Source of the DNA: Streptomyces sp. SID13726
Lineage (GTDB): Bacteria > Actinomycetota > Actinomycetes > Streptomycetales > Streptomycetaceae
Assembly: GCF_010548375.1 (NCBI RefSeq)
Contig: NZ_JAAGLY010000028.1
Coordinates: 1 to 64,000, forward strand
Reading direction: 5' to 3'
DNA: 64,000 nucleotides
The translations under genes were made by a program, and so were the position numbers. The stretch's first letter is position 1; the number at the start of each line of letters is the position of its first letter. Below, piece by piece: positions 34,548 through 43,646 of the stretch. The notes under the pieces were generated by a model that was given only the letters and a program-made list of their open reading frames with translations, was not told the origin of the DNA and did not search any database.

Positions 34548-36692
34548 ATGTCCATTTCCAGTTCTGATCACGCCGTCATGCCCGAGAACGAGGGCACCGA
34601 AGACGTCGTGGAGACCCCCGAGGTCACCTTCGCCGACCTCGGTCTCCCCGAGGGCGTCGTGCGCAAGCTCGCGCAGAACGGCGTGACCACCCCCTTCCCG
34701 ATCCAGGCCGCGACCATCCCGGACGCCCTGGCCGGCAAGGACATCCTCGGCCGTGGCCGCACCGGCTCCGGCAAGACCCTCTCCTTCGGTCTGCCGACCC
34801 TGGCCCGCCTCGCGGGCGGTCGCACCGAGAAGCACAAGCCCCGCGCGGTCATCCTCACCCCGACCCGCGAGCTGGCGATGCAGGTCGCGGACGCCCTTCA
34901 GCCCTACGGCGACGTCGTCGGCCTGAAGATGAAGGTCGTCTGCGGCGGCACCTCGATGGGCAACCAGATCTACGCCCTGGAGCGCGGCGTCGACATCCTC
35001 GTCGCCACCCCCGGTCGCCTCCGCGACATCATCAACCGCGGCGCCTGCTCCCTGGAGAACGTCGAGGTCGCCGTCCTCGACGAGGCCGACCAGATGTCCG
35101 ACCTGGGCTTCCTGCCCGAGGTCACCGAGCTGCTCGACCAGGTCCCGGCCGGCGGTCAGCGGATGCTGTTCTCCGCCACGATGGAGAACGAGATCTCCAC
35201 GCTGGTCAAGCGCTACCTGGTCGACCCGGTCTCGCACGAGGTCGACGCAGCCCAGGGCGCGGTGACGACCATGTCGCACCACATCCTCATCGTGAAGCCC
35301 AAGGACAAGGCGCCGGTCACCGCGGCCATCGCCTCCCGCAAGGGCCGCACCATCATCTTCGTCCGCACCCAGCTGGGCGCCGACCGCATCGCCGAGCAGC
35401 TGCGCGAGGCGGGCGTGAAGGCCGACGCGCTGCACGGCGGCATGACCCAGGGCGCGCGTACCCGCACGCTGGCCGACTTCAAGGACGGTTACGTCAACGC
35501 GCTGGTCGCGACCGACGTCGCCGCCCGCGGTATCCACGTCGACGGCATCGACCTGGTCCTGAACGTGGACCCGGCCGGCGACCACAAGGACTACCTGCAC
35601 CGCGCGGGCCGTACCGCCCGTGCCGGCCGCACCGGCACCGTCGTCTCCCTCTCCCTCCCGCACCAGCGCCGCCAGATCTTCCGGCTGATGGAGGACGCGG
35701 GCGTCGACGCCGGGCGTCACATCATCAACTCCGGTACGGCCTTCGAGCCCGAGGTCGCCGACATCACCGGCGCCCGTTCGATGACCGAGGTCCAGTCCGA
35801 GTCCGCGGCCAACGCGGCTCAGCAGGCCGAGCGCGAGGTGTCCCACCTCACCAAGCAGCTGGAGCGGGCGCAGCGGCGCGCGACCGAGCTGCGCGAGGAG
35901 GCCGACCGCCTGGTCGCCCGGGTCGCCCGCGAGCGCGGCGAGGACCCCGAGGCGGCCGTCGCCGAGGCGCAGGCCGCGGTGGCCGAGGCGGCGGAGGCGG
36001 AGACCGCTTCCGTGCCGGAGCAGCCGGTGGAGCGGGAGTTCGAGAAGTCGGAGTCCTCGTCGTACGAGCGGCGTGAGCGTCGTGACGACCGTGGCGGTCG
36101 CTCCTTCGAGCGTCGTGACAACGACCGTGGTGGCTTCCGCCGGGACAACGACCGTGGTGGCCGTTCGTTCGAGCGTCGTGACGGCGACCGTGGCGGTTTC
36201 CGCCGCGACGACCGTCCCTCCGACCGCCGTGACGACCGTGGCGGTCGCTCCTTCGAGCGCCGGGACAACGACCGTGGTGGCTTCCGTCGCGACGACCGTC
36301 CCTCGGACCGTCGTGACGACCGTGGTGGCCGCTCCTTCGAGCGCCGTGACGACCGTGGCGGCCGTTCGTTCGAGCGTCGTGACGACCGTGGTGGCTTCCG
36401 CCGGGACAACGAGCGCCGGGACAACGACCGTGGTGGCTTCCGCCGCGACGACCGTCCCTCCGACCGCCCGGCCGGCCGTTCCTTCGAGCGCCGTGACGAC
36501 CGTGGCGGCCACCGTGGCAGCGACCGTCCGTTCAACCGGGACCGTCAGGGCGACCGCCCGGGCTTCCGCTCCGGCGGCCACGACCGTCCGAGCCACGACC
36601 GCCCCTACGGTCGTCGCGACGACCACCGCGGCACCGGCACCGGTTCCTTCGGCCGCCGTGACGACAAGCCGCGCTGGAAGCGCAACGGCTGA
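34548..36692 (+). CDS. DEAD-box RNA helicase with long Arg/Gly/Asp-rich tail
   Basis: A 714-residue RhlE/CsdA-like helicase. The Q motif and FADLGLPEGVVRKLA precede motif I GRGRTGSGKT, motif II VLDEADQMSDLGF, motif III FSATM, and motif VI HRAGRTARAG. A coiled region (about 425-490) leads to a C-terminal tail of over 200 residues built of ERRDDRGGRSF/ RRDNDRGGFRRD repeats, as in RNA-binding RGG boxes. I chose ATG 34548 with GGAAGG upstream rather than a longer frame. It likely unwinds structured RNA in ribosome assembly or mRNA decay; the tail gives non-specific RNA binding and may promote condensation. Confidence 0.92.
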   Translation: MSISSSDHAVMPENEGTEDVVETPEVTFADLGLPEGVVRKLAQNGVTTPFPIQAATIPDALAGKDILGRGRTGSGKTLSFGLPTLARLAGGRTEKHKPRAVILTPTRELAMQVADALQPYGDVVGLKMKVVCGGTSMGNQIYALERGVDILVATPGRLRDIINRGACSLENVEVAVLDEADQMSDLGFLPEVTELLDQVPAGGQRMLFSATMENEISTLVKRYLVDPVSHEVDAAQGAVTTMSHHILIVKPKDKAPVTAAIASRKGRTIIFVRTQLGADRIAEQLREAGVKADALHGGMTQGARTRTLADFKDGYVNALVATDVAARGIHVDGIDLVLNVDPAGDHKDYLHRAGRTARAGRTGTVVSLSLPHQRRQIFRLMEDAGVDAGRHIINSGTAFEPEVADITGARSMTEVQSESAANAAQQAEREVSHLTKQLERAQRRATELREEADRLVARVARERGEDPEAAVAEAQAAVAEAAEAETASVPEQPVEREFEKSESSSYERRERRDDRGGRSFERRDNDRGGFRRDNDRGGRSFERRDGDRGGFRRDDRPSDRRDDRGGRSFERRDNDRGGFRRDDRPSDRRDDRGGRSFERRDDRGGRSFERRDDRGGFRRDNERRDNDRGGFRRDDRPSDRPAGRSFERRDDRGGHRGSDRPFNRDRQGDRPGFRSGGHDRPSHDRPYGRRDDHRGTGTGSFGRRDDKPRWKRNG
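36063..36546 (+). repeat. Imperfect coding repeats of the helicase tail
   Basis: CGTGACGACCGTGGTGGC-like units of about 18-60 bp recur many times, with variants GACAACGACCGTGG and TCGTTCGAGCG. They encode the Arg/Asp/Gly tail. Near identity between units suggests expansion by slippage or recombination. Confidence 0.85.
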
Positions 36693-36718
36693 CGCGCACT
36701 GACCCCCAGGGATCGTGA

Positions 36719-36753
36719 AGGGCCCGTACGACTTCGGTCGTGCGGGCCTTTTT
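36719..36753 (+). terminator. Intrinsic terminator after the DEAD-box helicase
   Basis: GGCCCGTACGAC (36721-36732) pairs with GTCGTGCGGGCC (36737-36748; one T-G wobble), loop TTCG, followed by TTTTT. A UUCG tetraloop and T run make this clear. Confidence 0.92.
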
Positions 36754-36770
36754 CGCATACGTCATCCCTG

Positions 36771-37000
36771 TCCCCTTCGGCGACCTGACCGGGGACGGCC
36801 GTGCCGATCTGCCGGCCCGCAAGGCGTCGACCGGTGACGTCGACCTGTTCGCCGACGACGGGGCGAGCAGGCTCAAGCCCGGTGTGAGGATCCGCAGTTG
36901 GGCGACGTACAAGAAGATCGTCGGCGCGTACGAAGATCGCGACCGGCCGGCAGGGCTACAAGGGCGTTTTCCAGAGGGGCACTTCTCGGCCAAGTTGTGA
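36771..37000 (+). pseudogene. Remnant of an FG-GAP/VCBS-repeat protein
   Basis: The frame after the terminator reads VPFGDLTGDGRADLPARKA, then VDLFADDGASRLKPGVRI and TYKKIVGAYEDRD. This is the pattern of one FG-GAP beta-propeller blade from secreted Streptomyces proteins (DLTGDGRADL is the calcium loop). There is no start codon, signal peptide or complete domain, and no ribosome site. It looks like the decayed 3' end of a lost gene between the helicase and the permease. Confidence 0.6.
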
Positions 37001-37037
37001 CGTGTGTCACGCCCCCGGTATGGGAATCGCTGGGGAC

Positions 37038-38591
37038 ATGACAGATGACGCCAAAGCGAGTGGGCAGACGGGCTCTTCCGGCCTGTCGGACGAAGAACGG
37101 CTTGCCCAGCTCGGCTACACGCAGGTCCTCGCCCGCCGCATGTCGGCGTTCTCGAACTACGCGGTCTCCTTCACGATCATCTCGGTCCTGTCGGGCTGTC
37201 TGACCCTCTACCTCTTCGGCATGAACACCGGCGGCCCGGCCGTGATCACCTGGGGCTGGGTCGCCGTAGGCCTGATGACGCTGTTCGTCGGGCTGGCGAT
37301 GGCCGAGATCTGTTCGGCGTACCCGACCTCGGCCGGCCTGTACTTCTGGGCGCACCGGCTCGCGCCCCCGCGCTCGGCGGCCGCCTGGGCGTGGTTCACG
37401 GGCTGGTTCAACGTGCTGGGCCAGGTCGCGGTGACCGCGGGCATCGACTTCGGCGCCGCGTCCTTCCTCGGGGCGTACCTGAACCTCCAGTTCGACTTCG
37501 AGGTGACCCCGGGCCGGACCATGCTGCTGTTCGCGGCCATCCTGGTGCTGCACGGCCTGCTGAACACCTTCGGCGTACGGATCGTGGCGCTGCTGAACAG
37601 CGTGAGCGTGTGGTGGCACGTGCTGGGCGTGGCGGTCATCGTCGGCGCCCTCACCTTCGCCCCCGACAAACACCAGTCGGCGTCCTTCGTCTTCGGCGAG
37701 TTCGTGAACAACACGGGCTGGGGGAGCGGGGTCTACGTGGTGTTGCTGGGGTTGCTGATGGCCCAGTACACCTTCACCGGCTACGACGCCTCGGCGCACA
37801 TGACCGAGGAGACGCACGACGCGTCCACGGCCGGCCCCAAGGGGATCGTGCAGTCGATCTGGACGTCCTGGATAGCGGGCTTCGTCCTGCTCCTGGGCTT
37901 CACCTTCGCGATCCAGTCCTACGACGGAGCCCTCGACTCCCCGACGGGCGCACCCCCGGCCCAGATCCTCCTCGACGCCCTCGGCGCCACCGCCGGCAAG
38001 CTCCTGCTGCTGGTCGTGATCGGCGCCCAGTTGTTCTGCGGGATGGCGTCCGTGACCGCCAACAGCCGCATGATCTACGCCTTCTCGCGCGACGGCGCCC
38101 TGCCGTTCTCGCACATCTGGCACACCGTGAGCCCGCGCACCCGCACCCCCGTCGCGGCGGTCTGGCTCGCCGCGTTCGGCGCCCTCGTCCTGGGCCTGCC
38201 GTACCTGATCAACGTCACGGCGTACGCGGCCGTGACGTCCATCGCCGTCATCGGTCTCTACATCGCCTACGTCATCCCGACGCTGCTGCGGCTGCGCAAG
38301 GGCGAGGCGTTCGAGCGCGGGCCGTGGCACCTGGGTCGCTGGTCCCGGCTGATCGGCGTGGTGGCGGTCGGCTGGGTCGGCGTGATCACCGTGCTGTTCA
38401 TGCTCCCGCAGGTCTCCCCGGTCACCTGGGAGACCTTCAACTACGCCCCGGTCGCCGTCCTGGTCGTCCTCGGCTTCGCCTGGATCTGGTGGCAGGCCTC
38501 GGCCCGCCACTGGTTCCTCAACCCCGACCACGACCGCACGAAGGCCCGCGAGGCGGCCCGCGCCAACGCCCCCGAACCGGTCGATCCCTGA
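37038..38591 (+). CDS. APC family amino acid permease
   Basis: A 517-residue transporter with about twelve hydrophobic segments. The N-terminal cytoplasmic part reads RLAQLGYTQVLARRMSAFSN, followed by the APC motif region FTIISVLSGCLTLY and GWVAVGLMTLFVGLAMAEICS. The inner motif YTFTGYDASAHMTEET is typical of the eukaryote-like amino acid/choline transporter (ACT) subgroup. ATG 37038 follows TGGGGAC; ATG 37020 is possible. It probably imports amino acids or gamma-aminobutyrate-like compounds. It is a single gene and the last core protein gene before tRNA-Lys. Confidence 0.88.
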   Translation: MTDDAKASGQTGSSGLSDEERLAQLGYTQVLARRMSAFSNYAVSFTIISVLSGCLTLYLFGMNTGGPAVITWGWVAVGLMTLFVGLAMAEICSAYPTSAGLYFWAHRLAPPRSAAAWAWFTGWFNVLGQVAVTAGIDFGAASFLGAYLNLQFDFEVTPGRTMLLFAAILVLHGLLNTFGVRIVALLNSVSVWWHVLGVAVIVGALTFAPDKHQSASFVFGEFVNNTGWGSGVYVVLLGLLMAQYTFTGYDASAHMTEETHDASTAGPKGIVQSIWTSWIAGFVLLLGFTFAIQSYDGALDSPTGAPPAQILLDALGATAGKLLLLVVIGAQLFCGMASVTANSRMIYAFSRDGALPFSHIWHTVSPRTRTPVAAVWLAAFGALVLGLPYLINVTAYAAVTSIAVIGLYIAYVIPTLLRLRKGEAFERGPWHLGRWSRLIGVVAVGWVGVITVLFMLPQVSPVTWETFNYAPVAVLVVLGFAWIWWQASARHWFLNPDHDRTKAREAARANAPEPVDP

Positions 38592-38710
38592 CCGTTCCGT
38601 CTCTTCCGTCCGTTCCGTCCACTCTTCCGTCCGCCCGACGCGGCCGTGTCCCGGATACCCGATCGGAGACCTGGCCGCGTCCGGCTATGCTCGGGGAGGC
38701 AACATCGCCT

Positions 38711-38783
38711 GGGCCCTTAGCTCAATTGGCAGAGCAGTGGACTTTTAATCCATTGGTTGTGGGTTCGAGTCCCACAGGGCCTA
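38711..38783 (+). tRNA. tRNA-Lys(TTT), probable attachment site of the island
   Basis: A 73-nt cloverleaf: acceptor GGGCCCT with AGGGCCT, anticodon loop CTTTTAA with TTT, T arm GGGTTCGAGTCCC. Gene content changes from core to accessory right after it. Tyrosine integrases often use tRNA 3' ends, so this is the likely attB, with the tRNA kept intact. Confidence 0.96.
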
Positions 38784-38875
38784 CGGGTGCGGGGGAGGGG
38801 AAACCCCTTCTGACCTGCTACGCAGCGCTCGGGTCGGCTTCGGTCGGGTCGGGCGCTGTGGCGTTTTCGGGGTTC

Positions 38876-38896
38876 TGCGTGAGCGATGCGTGAGCG
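38876..38896 (+). repeat. Paired 10-bp direct repeats near the presumed attL
   Basis: TGCGTGAGCG occurs at 38876-38885 and again at 38887-38896, 11 bp apart, about 95 bp past the tRNA-Lys 3' end. That distance and spacing suit integrase arm-type sites. The rest of 38784-39222 shows no gene. Confidence 0.4.
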
Positions 38897-39222
38897 GATG
38901 TTCGATCAGGGCCGCACGTTGGGTGATGCTGACAAGATCCCACGCGGGTGTGTCTGCGAGGCGTCGCAGCGGCGCGGTGCCTCTCGCCCCGCGCTGTGAT
39001 AGACGATGGACCGGCCGCAGCTGAAGCCAACTAGCTCATCCGTCGTTTTCTCAGCCTGCGAAGTCAGAGCAGTGGCCCACACCTTCCAACTGATCTGTCA
39101 CGACTGACGGCAGCCACCTCAACATCAAACTTCAGTGGGCTACTGCGTGCGGGACAGCGGAATCCCACGCCGCTCTAGGCTTGGGCACGTACACAACGTT
39201 TAATCACGGAGGGCTCCTGCTG

Positions 39223-39792
39223 ATGGCCAAAGAGATCACCGGTGCTGTGACACGCTGGGACATCTCAGCGGCAGATCTGCCCGATGCGGTGCTGGCTGCC
39301 CCCACCGGCGACCGCGTGCTTCTGCTCCCCGACTCAAGCATCGACGGGATGGCCGTCTACCGGGACGATGTGGCCGGCTTGATCAAGACGCTGCGGCACC
39401 GTGGCGTGAACATCGACTTCGCATACGCGCGAGAAGACCGCCGCTATCTCAGCGAGTACGGGGCCACCGAGGTGGTGGCCACCATTGGGATCGCTGTCGC
39501 CACCACGCTCACCACCGATCTGGTCAAGAGCATCGTTCTGACTGCCTGGCAGCGGGCACGCTCCTCACTGGGGCCCAGCTGCCCTGACGATGAGGTCAAC
39601 GAGGCGCATGTGACGGTCAAGATCGCTGAGATCGTCCGGACCGAGAATGAAACGGCCATCCGGGGTCTGGAGATCACCAGCCGGCTGGCAGACGTCGAGA
39701 GGCTCATCCAAGCGGCCGTGTCCGACCCGGCTCGTGCCGAGCTTCCCCCGGCAGACCCGGGCGATGCCGCTCCGGAGGACGCGACCGGATGA
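39223..39792 (+). CDS. Unrecognised protein with a hydrophobic central segment
   Basis: The 189-residue protein starts at ATG 39223 after GGAGGG. The N-terminal half is an alpha/beta-like stretch with VLLLPDSSIDGMAVYRDD and GVNIDFAYARED. Residues about 80-108 (TEVVATIGIAVATTLTTDL and following) are strongly hydrophobic or amphipathic and could be a membrane segment. The C terminus is acidic and disordered. No family is recognised. Its stop overlaps the start of the next gene (ATGA), so the two are one translational unit and probably act together. The place between the tRNA and the integrase is a typical cargo site. Confidence 0.6.
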   Translation: MAKEITGAVTRWDISAADLPDAVLAAPTGDRVLLLPDSSIDGMAVYRDDVAGLIKTLRHRGVNIDFAYAREDRRYLSEYGATEVVATIGIAVATTLTTDLVKSIVLTAWQRARSSLGPSCPDDEVNEAHVTVKIAEIVRTENETAIRGLEITSRLADVERLIQAAVSDPARAELPPADPGDAAPEDATG

Positions 39793-40814
39793 GATTCGCC
39801 GGCCTCGTCATCCGCACCGGGGTACCTCTGCCCCCGGCATCAGGCCCTGTGCGCCTGGCCATGATGCACCAGGACGGCGTGACGGCCCTGCGGGAATCCA
39901 TGAGCCTGTACGGGCAGTGCTGTCGCAGCATCTCCCTCACCTGGGGCCTGTCCTTGGCCCACCTTCCGTCCTGGACATCCACGACAGAGGAGATCCACCG
40001 CCGCGGACTGTGGACGATGAGCGCACAACGGGACTTCCTTATCCGCGTGTGGTCGCAGGTCCGACGCCAACTGCGAGCCAACATCGCAGCACTTACCTCG
40101 CCGTCTCCGTGGTCTATCGGTCCACCCACTTCCGACCTGTGGAGCCACCGCCAGTACATGGCGATGGCGCGTTCTCTGCACATACCGCACGACACGCGCC
40201 AGCCCGTCGATCCGTGGCGCGATCTGGAAACGGCGGCACGCACCTCTCTGGCCCGTGCCGTTGACGCCTACAACTTCCTCGAAGACAGCGAGCTTTCCGA
40301 ACTCGCCCACCGACACGCCCACCATGTCGCAGCCCTCGTAGGTGGGCTGTTCGACTGCAACATCGAGTACTCCGACGACACCTACTGGGACGTCTGCCGC
40401 CTCACGCTTATGCACAGCAGATGGGGCATGTCTGCCGGCTTCACCGCGACTCGAAACTGCTCTTTGTGCGGGCAGGACATCGATTATTGCCCGCACCTGC
40501 TCGATACCCGATACGACGTCACCGTGCGGCATGACGCTGACGGAGCATGCAACGTGTGCGGCTCGCGCAGCTGTTCACACACCGTTGGTGAGACCGTCGC
40601 CGCCTTTCCGCGATCCGTCATGTCCGAGGTGCAGCTCCACGAAGTGAGTTGGGTGTCCCGGCCCAGAGACCCCTTGGCCCGCTTTACCAAGATTGAGTTG
40701 AGCCAGGAGGTCCTCCGGCACGGCTTGGGAGAAGACCCGACGGGAAGAGACGTCTGTTGCTACCGGTGCCTTCACCCCTGCAGCGGATTTGACCACCTGC
40801 CAAACCGAGACTAG
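39789..40814 (+). CDS. Unrecognised protein with zinc-ribbon-like cysteine clusters
   Basis: The 341-residue protein is coupled to the gene above by ATGA. The N-terminal 200 residues are mostly helical, without known motif; it has HRHAHHVAALVGGLFDC in the middle. From about 218 there are three Cys/His groups: CSLCGQDIDYCPH, CNVCGSRSCSH, and CCYRCLHPCSGFDH. These could bind two or three zinc ions. No signal peptide or membrane helix is seen. A zinc-binding protein coupled to a partly hydrophobic partner suggests a sensor/effector pair, which is inference only. Confidence 0.6.
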   Translation: MRFAGLVIRTGVPLPPASGPVRLAMMHQDGVTALRESMSLYGQCCRSISLTWGLSLAHLPSWTSTTEEIHRRGLWTMSAQRDFLIRVWSQVRRQLRANIAALTSPSPWSIGPPTSDLWSHRQYMAMARSLHIPHDTRQPVDPWRDLETAARTSLARAVDAYNFLEDSELSELAHRHAHHVAALVGGLFDCNIEYSDDTYWDVCRLTLMHSRWGMSAGFTATRNCSLCGQDIDYCPHLLDTRYDVTVRHDADGACNVCGSRSCSHTVGETVAAFPRSVMSEVQLHEVSWVSRPRDPLARFTKIELSQEVLRHGLGEDPTGRDVCCYRCLHPCSGFDHLPNRD

Positions 40815-40853
40815 TGCCACCCGTCAGCCAAGGTCGGGGAGACAGACTCAAAG

Positions 40854-42083
40854 CTACTGCGCGTGATTGACAGCGGAGGAAGGCGCTTCCAGAAGCTCCT
40901 CGATAGCCGCTACAGCGTCAGTAAGCCGACGGTAGACCTGTGTTGAGAGTCCCATGCGCTTCAATCCGCGCTGCAATGGGTCACGCATGTGCTTCTCACA
41001 CACGACGAAGTCCGCGTATCCGGCTGCGCAGGACAGGTACAGCATGTCTGTCAAGTCATTGCGGCGCCAAGTCGTGCCCTTGTTGAGGTGCCGACTATGA
41101 AGCATCTCCCGGAATAGGCCGGTGGCCGGGGACTCGCCGATCGCTCGCACCCATCCCTTGAAGCCCCACTGCCGGAACAGCTCTGTGGGAACTCCCGCTG
41201 CAGCCGCCTCCTCAGCCAACTCCTGCTGAAGATCCGTAACGATGTGGATGTCGACAGCCCTCCGCTTCTGCTGTGAATCCTGATCCAGTTCGTCCAGCCA
41301 GTCGCTGAATCGCTGACTCACCGTCGTCCAGCCGGTATCTGGTCCCTCACCGACCCGTTCGGTGTCGAGCATGGTATCGATGGAAGCAGAGGCAGCGACA
41401 AGCGCGTCGGGGTGGAACTCAAACTGACTCAGCAAGGTCGGCGGCAGTCCGGAGCCAGTCCCTCGAATTGGAGAGAAGAGGGCATCCGGATCGAGGGTGA
41501 AGATCGGGGCGGAGCGTATGTCCTTGGGGCGGCTCAGTCGATGGCAGAAGGCATCGTGCAGCTCGTTTCGCCGGACCTGGAGGGGGTCACGCATCTGCCA
41601 GCCCCGGCTGCACTGCAAGACCGTGAGCCCAAGGGCATAACGCTTTTCCGTACTGAACCGCTTGCCGGTCTCGAAGTAGTGGCTGGAAGAGGCCGGCAGG
41701 ATGATCCGACGCTGGTCCACCCAATCCCTGAGCTTCCGACCAGCGGCTTGATCTTCCTCGCTACTCTTCTGCGGGTCATGGCAGGCGTTGCTCAAAGTGC
41801 TCCATTGATTCTGGTCGAGATACACCACGAGCCGTCCTTCGAGCTGATCAGCGGCGCTTTGGAGCGGCAACTCGAAGAGAATCTGGTCCCCCGCCAGGGT
41901 GGTAACGAGGAGCGCTGGTAGCGCTGGGCTGAACTCCAGTTTGGCCACGACGCTCGTGTCCTCGAACAGGGACGGGGCTGGAACCAGCCATGCCCCGTTC
42001 CCGTCCAGGCGGGAGACGACCATGCTCGACGATGCACGGTCGACCGTTATGAGAGTGAGGGGAAGATTGCTCTCGTTCTCCAC
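40854..42083 (-). CDS. PIN-like domain protein, putative ribonuclease
   Basis: The 409-residue protein carries an N-terminal beta-rich domain (about 1-80) and then VVYLDQNQWSTLSNA with Asp90, like the first acidic strand of PIN-like nucleases. Near the C terminus, RRNDLTDMLYLSCAAGYADF and VVCEKHM fit the later acidic sites (Asp346, Asp358) and the closing Lys of PIN-like folds. Such proteins cut RNA in toxin or defence settings. No antitoxin-like partner is obvious. Base composition is visibly lower in GC than the core genes. It converges on the coupled pair to its left. Confidence 0.6.
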   Translation of the reverse strand: MENESNLPLTLITVDRASSSMVVSRLDGNGAWLVPAPSLFEDTSVVAKLEFSPALPALLVTTLAGDQILFELPLQSAADQLEGRLVVYLDQNQWSTLSNACHDPQKSSEEDQAAGRKLRDWVDQRRIILPASSSHYFETGKRFSTEKRYALGLTVLQCSRGWQMRDPLQVRRNELHDAFCHRLSRPKDIRSAPIFTLDPDALFSPIRGTGSGLPPTLLSQFEFHPDALVAASASIDTMLDTERVGEGPDTGWTTVSQRFSDWLDELDQDSQQKRRAVDIHIVTDLQQELAEEAAAAGVPTELFRQWGFKGWVRAIGESPATGLFREMLHSRHLNKGTTWRRNDLTDMLYLSCAAGYADFVVCEKHMRDPLQRGLKRMGLSTQVYRRLTDAVAAIEELLEAPSSAVNHAQ

Positions 42084-42107
42084 GACAGCATTCTCTCGGT
42101 GCTCTCC

Positions 42108-43646
42108 TCAGGCTGCGCCCTGATTTTTCTCCTCAGCCTTCCGCCCGCGGACGCGGGGTACCAGCTTTACTGCGGCCTCGGCGATCTCGCGATCCAGCTC
42201 AGGGAGCAGGCTCGTGTACGTGTCCGAGGTCAGCGTGATGGTGGAGTGCCGCAGGGTCTCCTTCACAGCGTGGATGTCGCCGCCGCCTCCGTGCGTGAGC
42301 GTGGCGGCGACGTGGCGCAGGTCGCGCAGGGTGATGGGCGGCAGGTCAGTCGTGGCGAGGATGTGGCGGAAGGTCTCGGAGACCGTCCCCGGGTGGAGCC
42401 ACGAGCCGTCTTCCTTCGTGAAGACCTTGCCGGTGTCCTTCCAGGCTTCGCCCCACTCCGCGCGCTCCTTCTCTTGGCGGGCTTTGTGGTCGCGCAGTTC
42501 GGAGATGGTCGTGCTGTCGAGTGCGATCGTGTTGGCGCTGCCGTCCGTCTTGGGCTCGGATTCGTAGGGGTCCCAGCCGTCCACCACGATCTCCTTGGCG
42601 GGCGTGATGAGGCCGGCGTCGAGGTCGATCTCGTGCCAGTCCTGGCCGACCGCCTCGCCGCGACGGAGGCCGCGGGTACCCATGAGGGGGAAGATCGCGT
42701 ACAGGCGGTCGCCCTCGGCTGCGTCGAGGAAGGCGCCGAACTGCTGCGGGGTCCACACCATCACCGGGCCGGGGATCTCGCCCGTCGCGCGCCAGCGTCG
42801 GACTCGCTCATCGGTCCAGAGAAGTGGCTTCGGGCGCTTGCCGGACTCCAACTCGACATGGGACGCCGGGTTGAAGGTGATGAGCTGCTGGGCGATCGCG
42901 GAATTCAGGGCCGCGCGCAAGGTTCGGCGTATCGCCTGACGGGATGCCGGGCCGGTGATCTTCCGGAACGGCTTCATCTCCGCCAGCTTGGCCCGCTCGA
43001 CCGCGAGCAGCTTCCGCTCAGCTCCTACGGGGCGGCCGGGCTTACTCGGCTTGCAGCGGGCGATCTGCTCGCGGCGGGCCTCGTTCTCGGCCGCGATGAC
43101 CTCGTTGTCGTCGGCTATCCCGTCGAACATCTCAACGAGGTGGCCGACGTTGAGGCGGTCGAGGCGTACGTGGCCGATGCGCGGCTTCAGGTGGACGCGG
43201 ATGTGGGAGGCGTAGCCGTTGAGCGTGGTCTTGCGGCGCTTCTTCGCGGCGAACCACTGGTCGAGCCACTCACCGACGGTGAGGCTGCCACGGAGGGCCA
43301 GGCCCGCCCTCAGGCGGCGTCGGGTCTCCTCGATGGCCGGGAGTGGAGCCTTCTCGACCGCGACCTCCTCCAGCATGTCGACGAGGCGCTGAAGGCTGTC
43401 CGGGTCGTCCTTCTCCGCGAGGGTGAGTAGGGAGCGGACGTGGTCAAGGTCGGCCTGCGCGTCCTTGAGGGACTCGTAGCCCGCGCGGCTGAAGGAGCGT
43501 CGGGTTCCGTCTTCGCGGGGCGGGAGTTCCTGGCGTATGGAGTACGAGCCGTGCTTGCGGCTGGAGAGCTTGGGGCACTTCTTGCCGAGCGGCTTGCCGG
43601 TGCGGGGGTCGCGGCAGTAGCAGCGGCGGTGGGTGGAGCCCTTCAA
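42108..43646 (-). CDS. int: Tyrosine site-specific integrase
   Basis: The 512-residue recombinase starts at TTG 43646 (MKGSTHRRCYCRDPRTGK, a Cys-rich N terminus common in Streptomyces integrases). A central SAM-like core-binding domain is followed by the catalytic domain: Arg in GTRGLRRGEAVGQDW (about 324), LRDLRHVAATL (about 440), LRHSTITLTSDTYTSLLPE with the nucleophile Tyr near 477. In the HxxR box the first His is Arg (RDLR). The start overlaps the stop of the XRE gene (TTGA). It should integrate the element at tRNA-Lys. Confidence 0.93.
   Translation of the reverse strand: MKGSTHRRCYCRDPRTGKPLGKKCPKLSSRKHGSYSIRQELPPREDGTRRSFSRAGYESLKDAQADLDHVRSLLTLAEKDDPDSLQRLVDMLEEVAVEKAPLPAIEETRRRLRAGLALRGSLTVGEWLDQWFAAKKRRKTTLNGYASHIRVHLKPRIGHVRLDRLNVGHLVEMFDGIADDNEVIAAENEARREQIARCKPSKPGRPVGAERKLLAVERAKLAEMKPFRKITGPASRQAIRRTLRAALNSAIAQQLITFNPASHVELESGKRPKPLLWTDERVRRWRATGEIPGPVMVWTPQQFGAFLDAAEGDRLYAIFPLMGTRGLRRGEAVGQDWHEIDLDAGLITPAKEIVVDGWDPYESEPKTDGSANTIALDSTTISELRDHKARQEKERAEWGEAWKDTGKVFTKEDGSWLHPGTVSETFRHILATTDLPPITLRDLRHVAATLTHGGGGDIHAVKETLRHSTITLTSDTYTSLLPELDREIAEAAVKLVPRVRGRKAEEKNQGAA

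Noticed and set aside
36073..36702. A Val/Thr/Ala-rich frame in the helicase tail
   Set aside because: It is a product of the tail repeats read in another frame; no start signal or family.
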